DNA from: Paenibacillus rhizovicinus
GTDB lineage: Bacteria; Bacillota; Bacilli; Paenibacillales; Paenibacillaceae
Direction of reading: 5' to 3'
Assembly (NCBI RefSeq): GCF_010365285.1
Contig: NZ_CP048286.1
Coordinates: forward strand, 2,127,001 to 2,191,000
DNA length: 64,000 nucleotides
Part shown: positions 17,837 to 26,913 of the stretch, piece by piece
Numbering within the stretch: position 1 is the stretch's first letter
Layout of the letters: each line of letters opens with the position of its first letter
Notes under the pieces: model-generated
What the model was told of the DNA's origin: nothing
What the model saw: the letters and a program-made list of their open reading frames with translations, nothing else
The model's database searches: none
Translations under genes and position numbers: made by a program

Positions 17837-19894
17837 TTACCGCCCGCCTGCGCGGGCTCCGGCTTGCCGCCGCGATTCGAGCAGCAAGCCGTACAAGAGG
17901 CCGCACCACTCTCCGACCGTGACGGCCGCGGCGGCCTCCCCGGTGCGGCTGCCCATCGGGGACGGCCTGTCTTCGGCCGAAGCCGCGCTGTCCGTGCGGA
18001 GCCAATCGGCCGCCGCCGGGTGGCTCGCAAGCGCCGCGCCGCTCCGGGCCGCTCCGCCGGCAAGCGCCCTGCCGGCTGCCTGCAGCCAGCGGCCGGCATG
18101 CCCTTGCGCCAGCAGCGGATGCTGCTGCCAATACGCGGCGGGCGACGGTTCTTCCCGCGGCAGGCGCGGCCCCATGTCCGTTCCCGCGGGCAGGATCGTG
18201 CCGGCGGCAGGCAGCGCCGGGAATCGGGCCCCGCCGGGCAGCAGGCGGGCCAGCGCAAGAAGCGCCGAAGCCTGCTCGACCGTGACGGCCTGATCCGGCT
18301 CGGCTTCGTATGAGCGGAAGGCGCCTTTCGCGCCGAAATATTGAATGGCTTTGCCCATCAATCCGGAGGCATCGGTATCGCGGTAGAACCCGATCAGCTG
18401 ATCGGCGGCGAGCAGCTCATCCTGCAGCGCATCGATGGAGATGCCGCGCGGCGACGCCGCGGATCGGATCGCCAGATCCGCGGCCGCGCCTGCGGCATAA
18501 CCGAGCTGCATCCAGCACGGTTCCATCCGAATCGTGCCCAAACCCATATGCGTTGCCGACACGGCCACAGGCACGAGCAGACCTTCAACGCCCAGCGGCA
18601 GCATGACACCGTATGGAATTTGGTACACTTCCGTCAGCCAGCCAAGACCGAGGAAGCCTTCGAGCGCCGCATTTTGCCCGGCGGCTTCGCGCTTGCGCGT
18701 GGCATGGGAATCGATCGCGTAGGCTCCGACCGCGACGCTGTCCGCATGAATCGGCGTACGGCCGAAGCCCGGCGCCAAGCGGGCGTCATTCTCCGTGAAC
18801 CGGTATTCGCCGAGAATCCGCCTTCCTTCCCGCACGTACAGCTGCGGCGGAAAATGCTCCGTATCCGTAAACTCATCCGCCGCATAGCCCCAGCGCAACG
18901 ACTCTTCGCGGAAAGCAAGCGGCAGCGATTCGTCATGCTGCAGAAACCAAAGCAGCCCCTGCAGATAATGCCGATGCCGGTCTCTAACCCGCTGACGCTC
19001 CTCGCGGCTGCCGTCCAGGTACGTTCCGTTCTCCTCCGGAAGATCGCTCGAGCACATACAGTAGTGATGGTTGTTCGTGTCCGTCTTCCCTCCGGGTACC
19101 GGCAGAATATTCAGCACGTCGCGAATCGACCGAATTCGGCCTTCCGCCGCATCGATCGCGAGGCTTGCGTATTCTTCTCGGTTATACGCTGCAGGCTTGG
19201 ACACCGCAACGCGGTTCTCCGGGACGTCGGTGATGCACAATCGGTAATTGTACGCTTGAATGCGGTCGTCGCCCTCGCCGGTGCTCCCCGGAAGCACCTC
19301 TTTGGACGGATCGAAGTTCATATACAGGACGCCGGCGAATTCTTCGTTCCACTCGTCCCTCGATTCGCGTCCGACCTCATAGGGCACGCCGGCCAGCGCG
19401 GCAAGATCGCCTTCATACGTCCCGTCGATGAACACTTCCGCAGACAGGAAACGCCGCCCCTGCCAGTCCCCCGCTTCCTTCTCGATCAAAATCCGGGTCA
19501 GTCGGCCTTCTTCTACGTCCGCAGACAGCAGCTCCGCGCACCTCACCACGGTCAGGAAGCGCTCCTCCGCCAGCATGTCCTCCAGAATCGCGCGGGCTAG
19601 CGACGGTTCGAAAAACATGCCCCTGTTGCAAGCTTCCGCTTCCGCGGAAGCGGTTCCATATTTCCCTGCATAATGGGCTTCCACGCGCCCGGCGAACTCG
19701 CGGTAGATGGCGCCGGACGCTTCGAGCCAGTCGATATCCGTGCGGCCGAGCCCGCTCGTCATCATGCCGCCGATATACGGCGAAGGTTCAAGCAGCAGCG
19801 TGCGTCTGCCTCTTCGCGCGGCGGCAATGGCAGCACCGATGCCTCCCGGCGTTGCGCCATATACGACGATCTCGTAATACGGATCGGATTTCAT
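17837..19894 (-). CDS. FAD-dependent oxidoreductase (FAD_oxidored family)
   Basis: A 685-residue, probably cytoplasmic flavoprotein. The N-terminal Rossmann motif is GATPGGIGAAIAAARRG (about residues 12-28) followed by LLLEPSPYIGGMMTSGLG, the hallmark of PF12831 proteins. A second FAD-binding stretch, GVEGLLVPVAVSATHMGLGTIRMEP, lies near residue 490. The C-terminal 150 residues are Ala/Arg/Gly-rich and poorly conserved-looking. The ATG at 19894 follows AGGAGGCGATGAAAAA and is preferred to the in-frame start 57 bases upstream. It is divergent from an AraC regulator, which probably controls it. Relatives are often annotated as xanthan lyase-like, but the substrate is unknown. Confidence 0.85.
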   Translation of the reverse strand: MKSDPYYEIVVYGATPGGIGAAIAAARRGRRTLLLEPSPYIGGMMTSGLGRTDIDWLEASGAIYREFAGRVEAHYAGKYGTASAEAEACNRGMFFEPSLARAILEDMLAEERFLTVVRCAELLSADVEEGRLTRILIEKEAGDWQGRRFLSAEVFIDGTYEGDLAALAGVPYEVGRESRDEWNEEFAGVLYMNFDPSKEVLPGSTGEGDDRIQAYNYRLCITDVPENRVAVSKPAAYNREEYASLAIDAAEGRIRSIRDVLNILPVPGGKTDTNNHHYCMCSSDLPEENGTYLDGSREERQRVRDRHRHYLQGLLWFLQHDESLPLAFREESLRWGYAADEFTDTEHFPPQLYVREGRRILGEYRFTENDARLAPGFGRTPIHADSVAVGAYAIDSHATRKREAAGQNAALEGFLGLGWLTEVYQIPYGVMLPLGVEGLLVPVAVSATHMGLGTIRMEPCWMQLGYAAGAAADLAIRSAASPRGISIDALQDELLAADQLIGFYRDTDASGLMGKAIQYFGAKGAFRSYEAEPDQAVTVEQASALLALARLLPGGARFPALPAAGTILPAGTDMGPRLPREEPSPAAYWQQHPLLAQGHAGRWLQAAGRALAGGAARSGAALASHPAAADWLRTDSAASAEDRPSPMGSRTGEAAAAVTVGEWCGLLYGLLLESRRQAGARAGGR

Positions 19895-19997
19895 TTTTTC
19901 ATCGCCTCCTGAAGGTTTGCGCCTATTATACACGCTGTGAAATCCAGTCACGATGCAGAAAATCGCTCATTCGATGCACATTTGTTCCAATGGTTCG

Positions 19998-20026
19998 GTG
20001 ACCGCTCCGCCCCCTTGTTATATACT
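19998..20026 (+). promoter_or_regulatory. Candidate sigma-A promoter of the AraC gene
   Basis: GTGACC (19998) and TATACT (20021) are separated by 17 bases, and the AraC start codon lies 112 bases beyond the -10 box. The -35 matches the consensus in four positions. It sits in the 243-base gap between divergent genes. Confidence 0.4.
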
Positions 20027-20137
20027 GAAGCTGATGCCGGATTTCGTTGTCCGGACGCGATGTTGCATTCAACGGCGTATTCTGCGGTTCTTTCAATTAC
20101 GAGCCCGCAATTGGCCCACATACAAGGAGCGATCCCG

Positions 20138-20935
20138 ATGGATTACCCGCTGCAGGTCGGCTTTTACCATTACTCGGTCAACAAATCCCGCTTCGTTCTG
20201 CCGATCGGGCGGGATGACGACCATTGGCTGCTCTTCGCCCTCGCCCACGGGCATTTCCGTTATCGGATCGGAGGCTTCGACGGGACCGCCGTTCCAGGCG
20301 ATGTGCTCGTCTGTCCGCCGGGCACCGACGTCAGGCGGGAGGCGCTCGCCCCGCTCGCGCTCCATTACGCGGGCGTGCGATTAACGTCCGAGGAAGCCGT
20401 GTTCCCGTCGCTGCACCTGAATGGCAACGGCGGTCCGTATCGCTTCGCAATCCGGGACACCTCGCGCCACTATGCCAACCTGCGCCGTATCGCGGCGGTC
20501 TCCGGCAGGCGGGACGGCATGTCCGCGCTGCGGCTATGCCACGGCCTGAGCGATCTGTGGCTTCAGCTCCAGGAAGAGCTCGAAGACCGGCTGCAAGCTG
20601 CCGCCGCTCCGCCCGATTCCGCCATGCAGGCCATACGCCGGGAGATCGAAGCCCGCGCCTTCGAAGATGGCCGGCTGCAGGACATTGCCGCCGCGGCGAA
20701 TATGAGCCGTACCGTCATGACCAAGCGGTTCAAGTCGGCTTACGGGATGACGCCGCAGCAGCATGTGAATGCGCTGCGGCTAAGCCGGGCCAAGCAGCTG
20801 CTCATTCATACGGACTACACGCTCGATCATATCGCCGGACTGTGCGGCTATGACAGCGGCTCTTATCTTAGCCGGATTTTCAATAGTCTGGATGGCGCCC
20901 GCCCCTCCGAATACCGCAGGCAGAACCGGATATAG
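20138..20935 (+). CDS. AraC-family transcriptional regulator
   Basis: A 265-residue cytoplasmic regulator with an N-terminal cupin-like sensing domain (about 1-150, with GDVLVCPPGTDVRRE) and a C-terminal double helix-turn-helix (about 165-262; LQDIAAAANMSRTVMTKRFK and LDHIAGLCGYDSGSYLSRIF). The ATG at 20138 follows CAAGGAGCGATCCCG; a longer open frame reaching 19937 lacks a ribosome site and overlaps the promoter. It is divergent from the FAD oxidoreductase, its likely target, and the small size suggests a carbohydrate-responsive local activator. Effector unknown. Confidence 0.88.
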   Translation: MDYPLQVGFYHYSVNKSRFVLPIGRDDDHWLLFALAHGHFRYRIGGFDGTAVPGDVLVCPPGTDVRREALAPLALHYAGVRLTSEEAVFPSLHLNGNGGPYRFAIRDTSRHYANLRRIAAVSGRRDGMSALRLCHGLSDLWLQLQEELEDRLQAAAAPPDSAMQAIRREIEARAFEDGRLQDIAAAANMSRTVMTKRFKSAYGMTPQQHVNALRLSRAKQLLIHTDYTLDHIAGLCGYDSGSYLSRIFNSLDGARPSEYRRQNRI

Positions 20936-21000
20936 CGCGGATGCGTCGGGACTTTTCCCAGCACCATGCCTCGTATCTTCGCTGTTCGCGGAGCCGACGC

Positions 21001-21037
21001 AAAAAAACCGGCCGAGATCGTATCTCGCCGGTTTTTG
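21001..21037. terminator. Bidirectional terminator between araC-type and MFS genes
   Basis: An A-rich left arm, stem ACCGG(C)CGAGAT / ATCTCGCCGGT with one bulged base, and a T-rich right arm. It lies between the convergent AraC and MFS genes and can serve both. Confidence 0.88.
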
Positions 21038-21048
21038 CCTGTTATGGA

Positions 21049-22320
21049 TCAAGCCTGCGCCCGCACAACCGCGGCTTTCTTCGCGATCCGCAGCGCCATG
21101 AGCGCGGCGATCAGGCAGATGAAGCCGGCCGTCACGAACGTCGTGGAATACGTGCCGGTTATTTGCCGGACCAATCCTGCGCCGTACGCCGCCGTCGATG
21201 CGCCGATCTGATGGAATACGACGACCCAGCCGAACACCATGCCCGCCCGCTCTTTGCCGAATTCCTGAGCCGCGAGTTTGACGGTCGGCGGCACGGTCGC
21301 GATCCAATCCAACCCGTAGAACACCGAGAATACGATGAGCATCGTTGGCGTCGCATTGAGCGCGTAAGGCAGGAAGATAAGCGATAAACCGCGCAGCCCG
21401 TAGTACCAGAAGAGCAGCTTGCGGGAGTCGAAACGGTCCGTGAACCAGCCCGACATCGTCGTGCCGAACAAATCGAAGATCCCCATGAACGCGAGCAACC
21501 CGGCAGCCGTCACTTCTTCGATGCCATGGTCGCCGCAGGCGGCGATCAAATGCGTGCCGATGAGACCGTTCGTCGAGAACCCGCAGAAGAAGAACGTTCC
21601 GGCCAGCAGCCAGAAGGTTTTGTTCTTCATCGCATCGCGAAGCGTCAGGAGCGGCGTTAAGAAAATGCTGCCCCGGAACGGATCCGGCTTCACGACCTCC
21701 TCCGTTCCGTAGGCGGCTGCGCCTACGTCATACGGATGGTTGCGCATGAAGATCGCCACGACGACAGCCAAGGCAAGAACGACGGCGACAGCCGTGTATA
21801 CCGCGTAGCGCCAGCCTTCATGGACCGTAATCCGAGCCAGCAGCGGCAGGAAGAGCAGCTGGCCGGTCGCCGCGCTTGCGGTCAGAACGCCCACGACCAA
21901 GCCTCTGCGCTGCACGAACCAGCGGCTGGCGACGGTGACGCCGAGCACGTTCGCCATCATGCCCGTGGCCAGTCCGGACACGACGCCCCAGAGCAGCTGG
22001 TATTGCCAGAGCTGCGTCATCAGCGGCGTGACCGCCAGGCTGCCCGCCAAAATGATCAGCGAGATGACCATCATCCTGCGGATGCCGAACTTCGCCAGCA
22101 GCGCCGCCGAGAACGGCCCGACCAAGCCGTAGAGGAAGATGCCGACCGAGATGACGCCGGATATTCCGCTGCGTTCCCAGCCGAATTCCGTTTCGAACGG
22201 GACCATGAAGATGCTCGGCATGGACCGGATGCCCGCGGAGACAAGCAGCGTCACGAACGCCACCAGTACGACGATCCAGCCGTAATAGAGCTTGGATGGG
22301 GATTGGGCAGATGATTGCAT
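21049..22320 (-). CDS. MFS transporter, monocarboxylate/OFA-like
   Basis: A 423-residue protein with twelve predicted membrane segments in two halves separated by a cytoplasmic loop near residues 195-220. It starts with YYGWIVVLVAFVTLLVSAGIR, typical of the oxalate/formate antiporter and monocarboxylate branch, and has the loop motif GWFTDRFDSRKLL in the second half. Substrate cannot be deduced; organic anion or sugar acid is likely from the subfamily. The gene stands alone, terminated by the shared hairpin, with a 12-bp palindrome 54 bases upstream that may be a repressor site. Confidence 0.85.
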   Translation of the reverse strand: MQSSAQSPSKLYYGWIVVLVAFVTLLVSAGIRSMPSIFMVPFETEFGWERSGISGVISVGIFLYGLVGPFSAALLAKFGIRRMMVISLIILAGSLAVTPLMTQLWQYQLLWGVVSGLATGMMANVLGVTVASRWFVQRRGLVVGVLTASAATGQLLFLPLLARITVHEGWRYAVYTAVAVVLALAVVVAIFMRNHPYDVGAAAYGTEEVVKPDPFRGSIFLTPLLTLRDAMKNKTFWLLAGTFFFCGFSTNGLIGTHLIAACGDHGIEEVTAAGLLAFMGIFDLFGTTMSGWFTDRFDSRKLLFWYYGLRGLSLIFLPYALNATPTMLIVFSVFYGLDWIATVPPTVKLAAQEFGKERAGMVFGWVVVFHQIGASTAAYGAGLVRQITGTYSTTFVTAGFICLIAALMALRIAKKAAVVRAQA

Positions 22321-22373
22321 GAGGGCACGCTCCGTTTCAGGAAAGATTGAAAACCGTTTAATGGATTTATATT

Positions 22374-22385
22374 TTGTATGTACAA
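22374..22385. promoter_or_regulatory. Palindromic operator candidate upstream of the MFS gene
   Basis: TTGTATGTACAA is a perfect 12-bp palindrome 54 bases upstream of the MFS start, in an AT-rich stretch. Its form (TTGTnnnACAA-like) resembles GntR-family operators; that link is inferred. Confidence 0.35.
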
Positions 22386-22587
22386 CAAATATATGACCTG
22401 CAACTGTTCATTGTCAATGCTATTCCTCAAATTAATGCTTCCGGACTCCATTCGCCTTCTCGTACACATTATTCATTTGCGAAATGTAATTAGCAAGTTC
22501 ATTGAGTAACGAAATAAAAGTTCATAAAGGATCGGCTTTATTGTCGTCTGAACCTACCAAGTAGCTTTTTCGATATCTTTCTATTTT

Positions 22588-22617
22588 GCATAATTTACCG
22601 TTCTATAGTAAATAATA
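22588..22617 (+). promoter_or_regulatory. Candidate sigma-G (forespore) promoter of the first ger operon
   Basis: GCATA (22588-22592), an 18-base spacer and AATAATA (22611-22617) fit the known sigma-G pattern (GHATR, 17-18 bases, CATnnTA) except for the first base of the -10 box. The predicted transcript would start near 22624, just ahead of the gerA-type gene. Confidence 0.45.
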
Positions 22618-22659
22618 TCCATGATTTTTATGTAAGAGATGAATGGGTGGTGGGTCGAG

Positions 22660-24165
22660 ATGCCGAAAAAAAAAGATGATACTCCCGATCATAGTCAAAT
22701 TAATTCCTTGCCTCCCGAAGCGCCGCTCGATACCAAGCTTCATAACAATGTCTCTAAAATCCAAGAGGCTCTAGACAATAGCTCTGATTTGATCGTTCAC
22801 ATCATTAATCACTCTGGTCTCCCGAGTGCGCTGGCATTAATCTATATCGACGGAATGTCGAAATCGCAACAGATTAACGAGCATATATTGGAACCCCTTT
22901 CCACATCCACATCCAAATCCGACTCGACTACCGAAACGCTAAACCTTCATTTGAAGCAGGTCATCGCGATTTCGAATATGCAGGAAACGAATACTTTACA
23001 GGCAATCCTTTTCTCCCTTGTATCCGGAAAAACTGTGATTGTGATTGATGGCGATTCAAATGCTCTTATCCTGGATACCAAACAAATTGAATCACGCAGC
23101 ATCTCCGAACCGACCACGCAAACGGTCATACGCGGCCCCAAAGACTGCTTTACTGAGAATCTCAGGACCAATACATCCTTGGTGCGGGCGCGTATTCAAA
23201 GTCCGAAACTTCGGCTTGAACAGATGAGGATCGGGAACGTGACGCAGACGGCCGTCGAAATTATGTACGTGAAAGAGATTGCGGACGAAGCCATCGTCAA
23301 GGAAGTCAGGCAGAGGCTTCAAAAAATCAATATCGACGGCGTGCTTGAATCGGCATACATCGAAAGCATGATCCAAGACGGACAACGATCACCTTTTCCG
23401 ACCGTGCTAAATACGGAGCGTCCGGATATCGTGGCTGGTAATTTGCTTGAAGGACGCATCGCTCTTTTTATTAGCGGTACGCCTTTCGTGCTCATCGTAC
23501 CCGTTACGTTTACGCAGTTCTTTCAGTCCCCGGAGGATTATTACCAGAATCCATATATAGGAAGCATGCTGAGGTTTTTACGTCTAGTGGCGTTCCTTCT
23601 CGCGCTTTACGCACCTTCTTTATATGTCGCCATGATTACATTTCACCAGGCGCTCGTGCCAACCGTTTTATTGGTCAGCATCGCTGCGCAAAAGGAGGCC
23701 GTGCCTTTTCCGGCGATTGTAGAAGCGCTAATTATGGAAGTCACCTTTGAGGTGTTGCGGGAAGCCGGAATTCGCATGCCGAGAGCCGTTGGTCCGGCTC
23801 TCTCCATTGTCGGAGCACTCATCTTGGGACAAGCAGCCGTAGATGCGGGATTCGTTTCAGCGGCGATGGTGATCATCGTTGCAATCACCGCCATCGCCAG
23901 CTTCGCACTCCCCTACTACAATATCGGCATCACGGCGCGCATGCTCCGTTTCCTGCTTCTAGTCGTCGCATCCTATTGCGGCCTGTACGGTCTCTTGATC
24001 GTGACGCTTATCGCGAGCATGCACATGTGCGGTCTTCGGTCGTTCGGCGTTCCTTACCTCGCTCCCATGGCTCCATTCAGACTTCGCGAACAGAAGGACA
24101 TGCTGCTGCGCTTCCCGATTCAAAGCCTGTCGGCACCTGACCTTAATAGTAAACACAACGAATAA
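22660..24165 (+). CDS. Germinant receptor subunit A (GerA family)
   Basis: A 501-residue spore inner-membrane protein. A hydrophilic N-terminal domain (about 1-240) carries the family block GPKDCFTENLRTNTSLVRARI; then TERPD, LLEGRIALFISGTPFVLIVP and EDYYQNPYIGS lead into the membrane domain (about 285-475). A short basic tail follows. The ATG at 22660 is preferred because GGTGG lies five to nine bases upstream, while the in-frame ATG at 22639 touches its only purine run. First of three genes A-C-B, 15 bases before the C subunit. With B and C it should form a nutrient germinant receptor; the germinant is unknown. Confidence 0.92.
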   Translation: MPKKKDDTPDHSQINSLPPEAPLDTKLHNNVSKIQEALDNSSDLIVHIINHSGLPSALALIYIDGMSKSQQINEHILEPLSTSTSKSDSTTETLNLHLKQVIAISNMQETNTLQAILFSLVSGKTVIVIDGDSNALILDTKQIESRSISEPTTQTVIRGPKDCFTENLRTNTSLVRARIQSPKLRLEQMRIGNVTQTAVEIMYVKEIADEAIVKEVRQRLQKINIDGVLESAYIESMIQDGQRSPFPTVLNTERPDIVAGNLLEGRIALFISGTPFVLIVPVTFTQFFQSPEDYYQNPYIGSMLRFLRLVAFLLALYAPSLYVAMITFHQALVPTVLLVSIAAQKEAVPFPAIVEALIMEVTFEVLREAGIRMPRAVGPALSIVGALILGQAAVDAGFVSAAMVIIVAITAIASFALPYYNIGITARMLRFLLLVVASYCGLYGLLIVTLIASMHMCGLRSFGVPYLAPMAPFRLREQKDMLLRFPIQSLSAPDLNSKHNE

Positions 24166-24180
24166 AGCGGGTGAACGTGA

Positions 24181-25368
24181 GTGAGAACAATGTTAAGGTT
24201 CATGATCATGATGGTATTGTTCGCCACCATCACAGGGTGCTCGAATTACAAAGAATTAAATGAACTTTCCATTGTCCTTGGTTTAGGAATTGATTATCTT
24301 CCCGATAAAGACATGTATGAGGTCACGTACCAGGTGGTGAATCCGATCGAGAATGCCGCAAAAAGTACGGGCTCTGGAACTACGCCCGTCATCGATTTTA
24401 CAACGACCGGAAAGACGTTGTCCGAAGCGGCATTTAATCATGCAAATGTTTTTTCGAGGAGAAATATTTATTCTCACGTTCAAGTCGTCGTAATTGGCGA
24501 GGAATTGGCGAGAAAGGAAAGTTTAAACTTCATATTCGATATCTTTGAGCGGGATGCCAATGTGAAAGTGAATATTCCGGTTTTGGTCGCCCGGAATTCG
24601 AATGTGAAAACCCTCTTGGATACCCTTGTCTCCATCGATAAAATCCCCGTTCGCACACTGGAGGGCAAATTGGAGAACGCTTCCCTCATTCTAGGGGAAC
24701 ATGGCGACACCAAAATCTACGATGTCATTGAGGACCTGACGAACTTGGGCTCCGAACCGGCCATAAGCGGGATAACCGTCGTCGGCAACAAAAAGACCGG
24801 CATTACCAAAAAGAACTTGGAAAGCATGGAGAAGACCTACGTCGCGCTAAACGGAATTGGAGTCTTTAGAAAGGGAATACTCGTCGGATGGATGGATGGG
24901 CAGAAAACAAAGTCGCTGCAAATCATAGGCAACAAAATAAAGAAAACATTCCTGAGGATTCCATGTGACAAGAAGCACTATAACACGGTTGTCATTAATC
25001 GGCTTCGCAGTCGTTCTCGTGTCGATATCACGAATAATCATACCGAAATTTCCGTTGAGGTCAAGGCTTACGGATTTATCAGCGAATTGCTTTGTAACAA
25101 GGACATAAGCAAGCGCGAAGTGCTTGAGGAATATGAAGACAAGGCAGCTCAGGAGCTGGAGCTGGAAATCAAAGAAGGCATTAGGGCAGCGCAAAGAATG
25201 AAGAGTGACGTGTTCGGCTTTGGAGAAATCCTGCACTATTCCCATCTCCGCAAATGGAACGACCACAGTGAGCAATGGAATGAGGTATTTTCGCAGGCGA
25301 ATGTAACCGTTCACGCGAGTATCGATATCGAAGGGGTAGGAATGAGAGTCAAGCCATATCCCTATTGA
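24181..25368 (+). CDS. Germinant receptor subunit C, lipoprotein (Ger(x)C family)
   Basis: A 395-residue lipoprotein that sits on the outer face of the spore inner membrane. The signal peptide ends in a lipobox TGCSNYKEL (cysteine near residue 20), followed by the family opening LNELSIVLGLGIDY. Domains 1 and 2 run to about residue 230; the C-terminal domain with LELEIKEGIRAAQRMKSDVFGFGEIL is also typical. The start is GTG preceded by GCGGGTGAACGTGA, 15 bases after the A gene. A-C-B order differs from the A-B-C order of the second operon. Confident by family; ligand unknown. Confidence 0.92.
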   Translation: MRTMLRFMIMMVLFATITGCSNYKELNELSIVLGLGIDYLPDKDMYEVTYQVVNPIENAAKSTGSGTTPVIDFTTTGKTLSEAAFNHANVFSRRNIYSHVQVVVIGEELARKESLNFIFDIFERDANVKVNIPVLVARNSNVKTLLDTLVSIDKIPVRTLEGKLENASLILGEHGDTKIYDVIEDLTNLGSEPAISGITVVGNKKTGITKKNLESMEKTYVALNGIGVFRKGILVGWMDGQKTKSLQIIGNKIKKTFLRIPCDKKHYNTVVINRLRSRSRVDITNNHTEISVEVKAYGFISELLCNKDISKREVLEEYEDKAAQELELEIKEGIRAAQRMKSDVFGFGEILHYSHLRKWNDHSEQWNEVFSQANVTVHASIDIEGVGMRVKPYPY

Positions 25369-25389
25369 TTAAGGGGCCGGATAAGCAAG

Positions 25390-26478
25390 ATGAATCAGGA
25401 AAAAATAAATGGGTTTCAGTTGTTTAGTGTCATATTTTTATTCGAGCTTGGAAGCGCCATTCTGGTCGGATTGGCCGCAGACGCTCAACAGGACGCTTGG
25501 ATGTCGGTTATATTGGCAACGGGTTTGGGCTGTATCCTGTATTTGGTGTATACGAAGCTGGCACGTATGTACCCCTCAAAGAATTTGATTCAATATCTAC
25601 AAAGCATTCTTGGTACGTTTCCAGGCTGGTTGATCGGTCTTGCATACGTCGTTTATTTCATTTACATCGCATCCCGCGTCTTGCGCGACTTCGAGGAACT
25701 GCTCGTGATTACCGATTATCGGTCGAGCACTCTCTTGACCATCGGCATCATTATGGTGATTTGTGTCATGTATGCGGCCTATCAAGGACTGGAAGTTTTT
25801 TTCCGCATAGCGGAGCTTTGTTTTTTTATCATTGTGTTCATGCTGCTTTCCTTGGTGATTTTTGAAATAGCAAGCCAAATTATGAAATGGCATCATTTTC
25901 TCCCGGTATTAGAACATGGCTGGCGCCCCGTTTTCAAAAGCGTATTTCCAAGTACGTTGACGTTTCCGTTCGGAGAATTGATAGCCTTTACGATGCTATT
26001 GCCTTCCCTGAACAAACAGGATCGGGCCAAGAAGGCGGGCCTGATTGCAATTGCTTTGAGCGGACTATTCCTGACATTATTTACGATTATGAACATTGCC
26101 ATTCTAGGCGCCAACGTGATCGAACGGTCGGCTTTCCCTTTCTTGACCGCTGGAGGCTACATCGATATTTCTCATTTCGTACAACGGCTTGATATCGTGG
26201 TGATTATCTGCATGGTCATTTTGGGATTCGTGAAAATCGCGGTCTATTTCTACTGCGCAATGATCGGCACAGCTCAATTGTTCAAGATGAAAGATCGAAA
26301 GAAAACGATTTATCCAATCGGGGTGTCGGTACTAATCAGCTCGCTTATCATTGCGCCTACGTATATTCATCACATCTACGAAGGGGTTAAGATCGTGCCC
26401 TACTATTTGCATCTTCCTCTGCAAATCGCAGTTCCGGTCCTATTACTGATTATCGGCTGGATCAGACAAAAGACATAA
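25390..26478 (+). CDS. Germinant receptor subunit B (endospore germination permease)
   Basis: A 362-residue protein with ten predicted membrane helices, related to the APC amino-acid transporter superfamily. The opening KINGFQLFSVIFLFELGSAILVGL and the central FPSTLTFPFGELIAFTMLLPSL are typical of GerAB proteins, which bind the germinant. It follows the C subunit by 21 bases. Its stop lies only 16 bases from the stop of a small convergent gene, and no terminator separates them. Germinant specificity cannot be predicted. Confidence 0.92.
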   Translation: MNQEKINGFQLFSVIFLFELGSAILVGLAADAQQDAWMSVILATGLGCILYLVYTKLARMYPSKNLIQYLQSILGTFPGWLIGLAYVVYFIYIASRVLRDFEELLVITDYRSSTLLTIGIIMVICVMYAAYQGLEVFFRIAELCFFIIVFMLLSLVIFEIASQIMKWHHFLPVLEHGWRPVFKSVFPSTLTFPFGELIAFTMLLPSLNKQDRAKKAGLIAIALSGLFLTLFTIMNIAILGANVIERSAFPFLTAGGYIDISHFVQRLDIVVIICMVILGFVKIAVYFYCAMIGTAQLFKMKDRKKTIYPIGVSVLISSLIIAPTYIHHIYEGVKIVPYYLHLPLQIAVPVLLLIIGWIRQKT

Positions 26479-26494
26479 ACTGATTCAAGGCTGA

Positions 26495-26713
26495 TTAGGA
26501 TTTTTTCCGATTCACACGTTTGGCACAAGCTGAAATCAGGAGCGGCAGAAAAAAAACAACACTTAAAAAATAGTCTTCTACGTCGGCTCTATGTCTGATT
26601 TTAATTAATGCATGCAAGGTTTCGGAAACGCTGAGCCCTTGAAGAAGATCCAGCCAAGTTTCGAGGGCATAGACGAGAAGAAATAATAAAGCGAAAATGA
26701 ACAGTTGCTTCAA
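26495..26713 (-). CDS. Small two-helix membrane protein, candidate germinant-receptor D subunit
   Basis: A 72-residue protein starting at TTG (26713), chosen because AGAGGTGATC, almost a perfect ribosome site, lies six bases upstream; a GTG nine bases further upstream is inside that site. Two hydrophobic helices are visible (about 4-22 and 47-64) joined by a charged loop (IKIRHRADVED), with a basic tail (KRVNRKKS). Size, topology and position beside a ger operon match the D subunits known for Bacillus germinant receptors. It lies opposite to the operon, tail to tail, and has its own sigma-G-like promoter. No sequence family was recognised with certainty. Confidence 0.6.
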   Translation of the reverse strand: MKQLFIFALLFLLVYALETWLDLLQGLSVSETLHALIKIRHRADVEDYFLSVVFFLPLLISACAKRVNRKKS

Positions 26714-26738
26714 TTTGATCACCTCTCGGATTTTCTAA

Positions 26739-26768
26739 TATTATTCGATTCTGTATTCGGCTCTATTC
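26739..26768 (-). promoter_or_regulatory. Candidate sigma-G promoter of the small membrane protein gene
   Basis: On the minus strand GAATA, an 18-base spacer and AATAATA are followed about 26 bases later by the TTG start. The -10 box and spacing are identical to those upstream of the first ger operon. Confidence 0.5.
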
Positions 26769-26830
26769 ATTTTGTATCTTCAATCAATAAAAGCCCACCT
26801 TACGCTCAACGGAGCTTTATCTCCAAACAA

Positions 26831-26868
26831 AATAGCGGAACCCGATCAAGGGTTCCGCAGCTGTTTTT
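26831..26868 (-). terminator. Probable terminator of the Met-rich stalk protein gene
   Basis: A 9-bp perfect stem (GCGGAACCC / GGGTTCCGC) with a 6-base loop, about 55 bases beyond the stop codon at 26914. The T-run on the minus strand is short (TATTTTG); a better T-run lies on the plus side. Confidence 0.6.
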
Positions 26869-26913
26869 CTCTATGTTATTTCATACGGCCCATTTGGCAC
26901 AAGACTAACGGGT

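Noticed and set aside
17265..18131. Frames reading 17-residue repeats through the 51-bp array
   Set aside because: The periodicity comes from a unit length divisible by three; both strands are open, and neither has a start signal.
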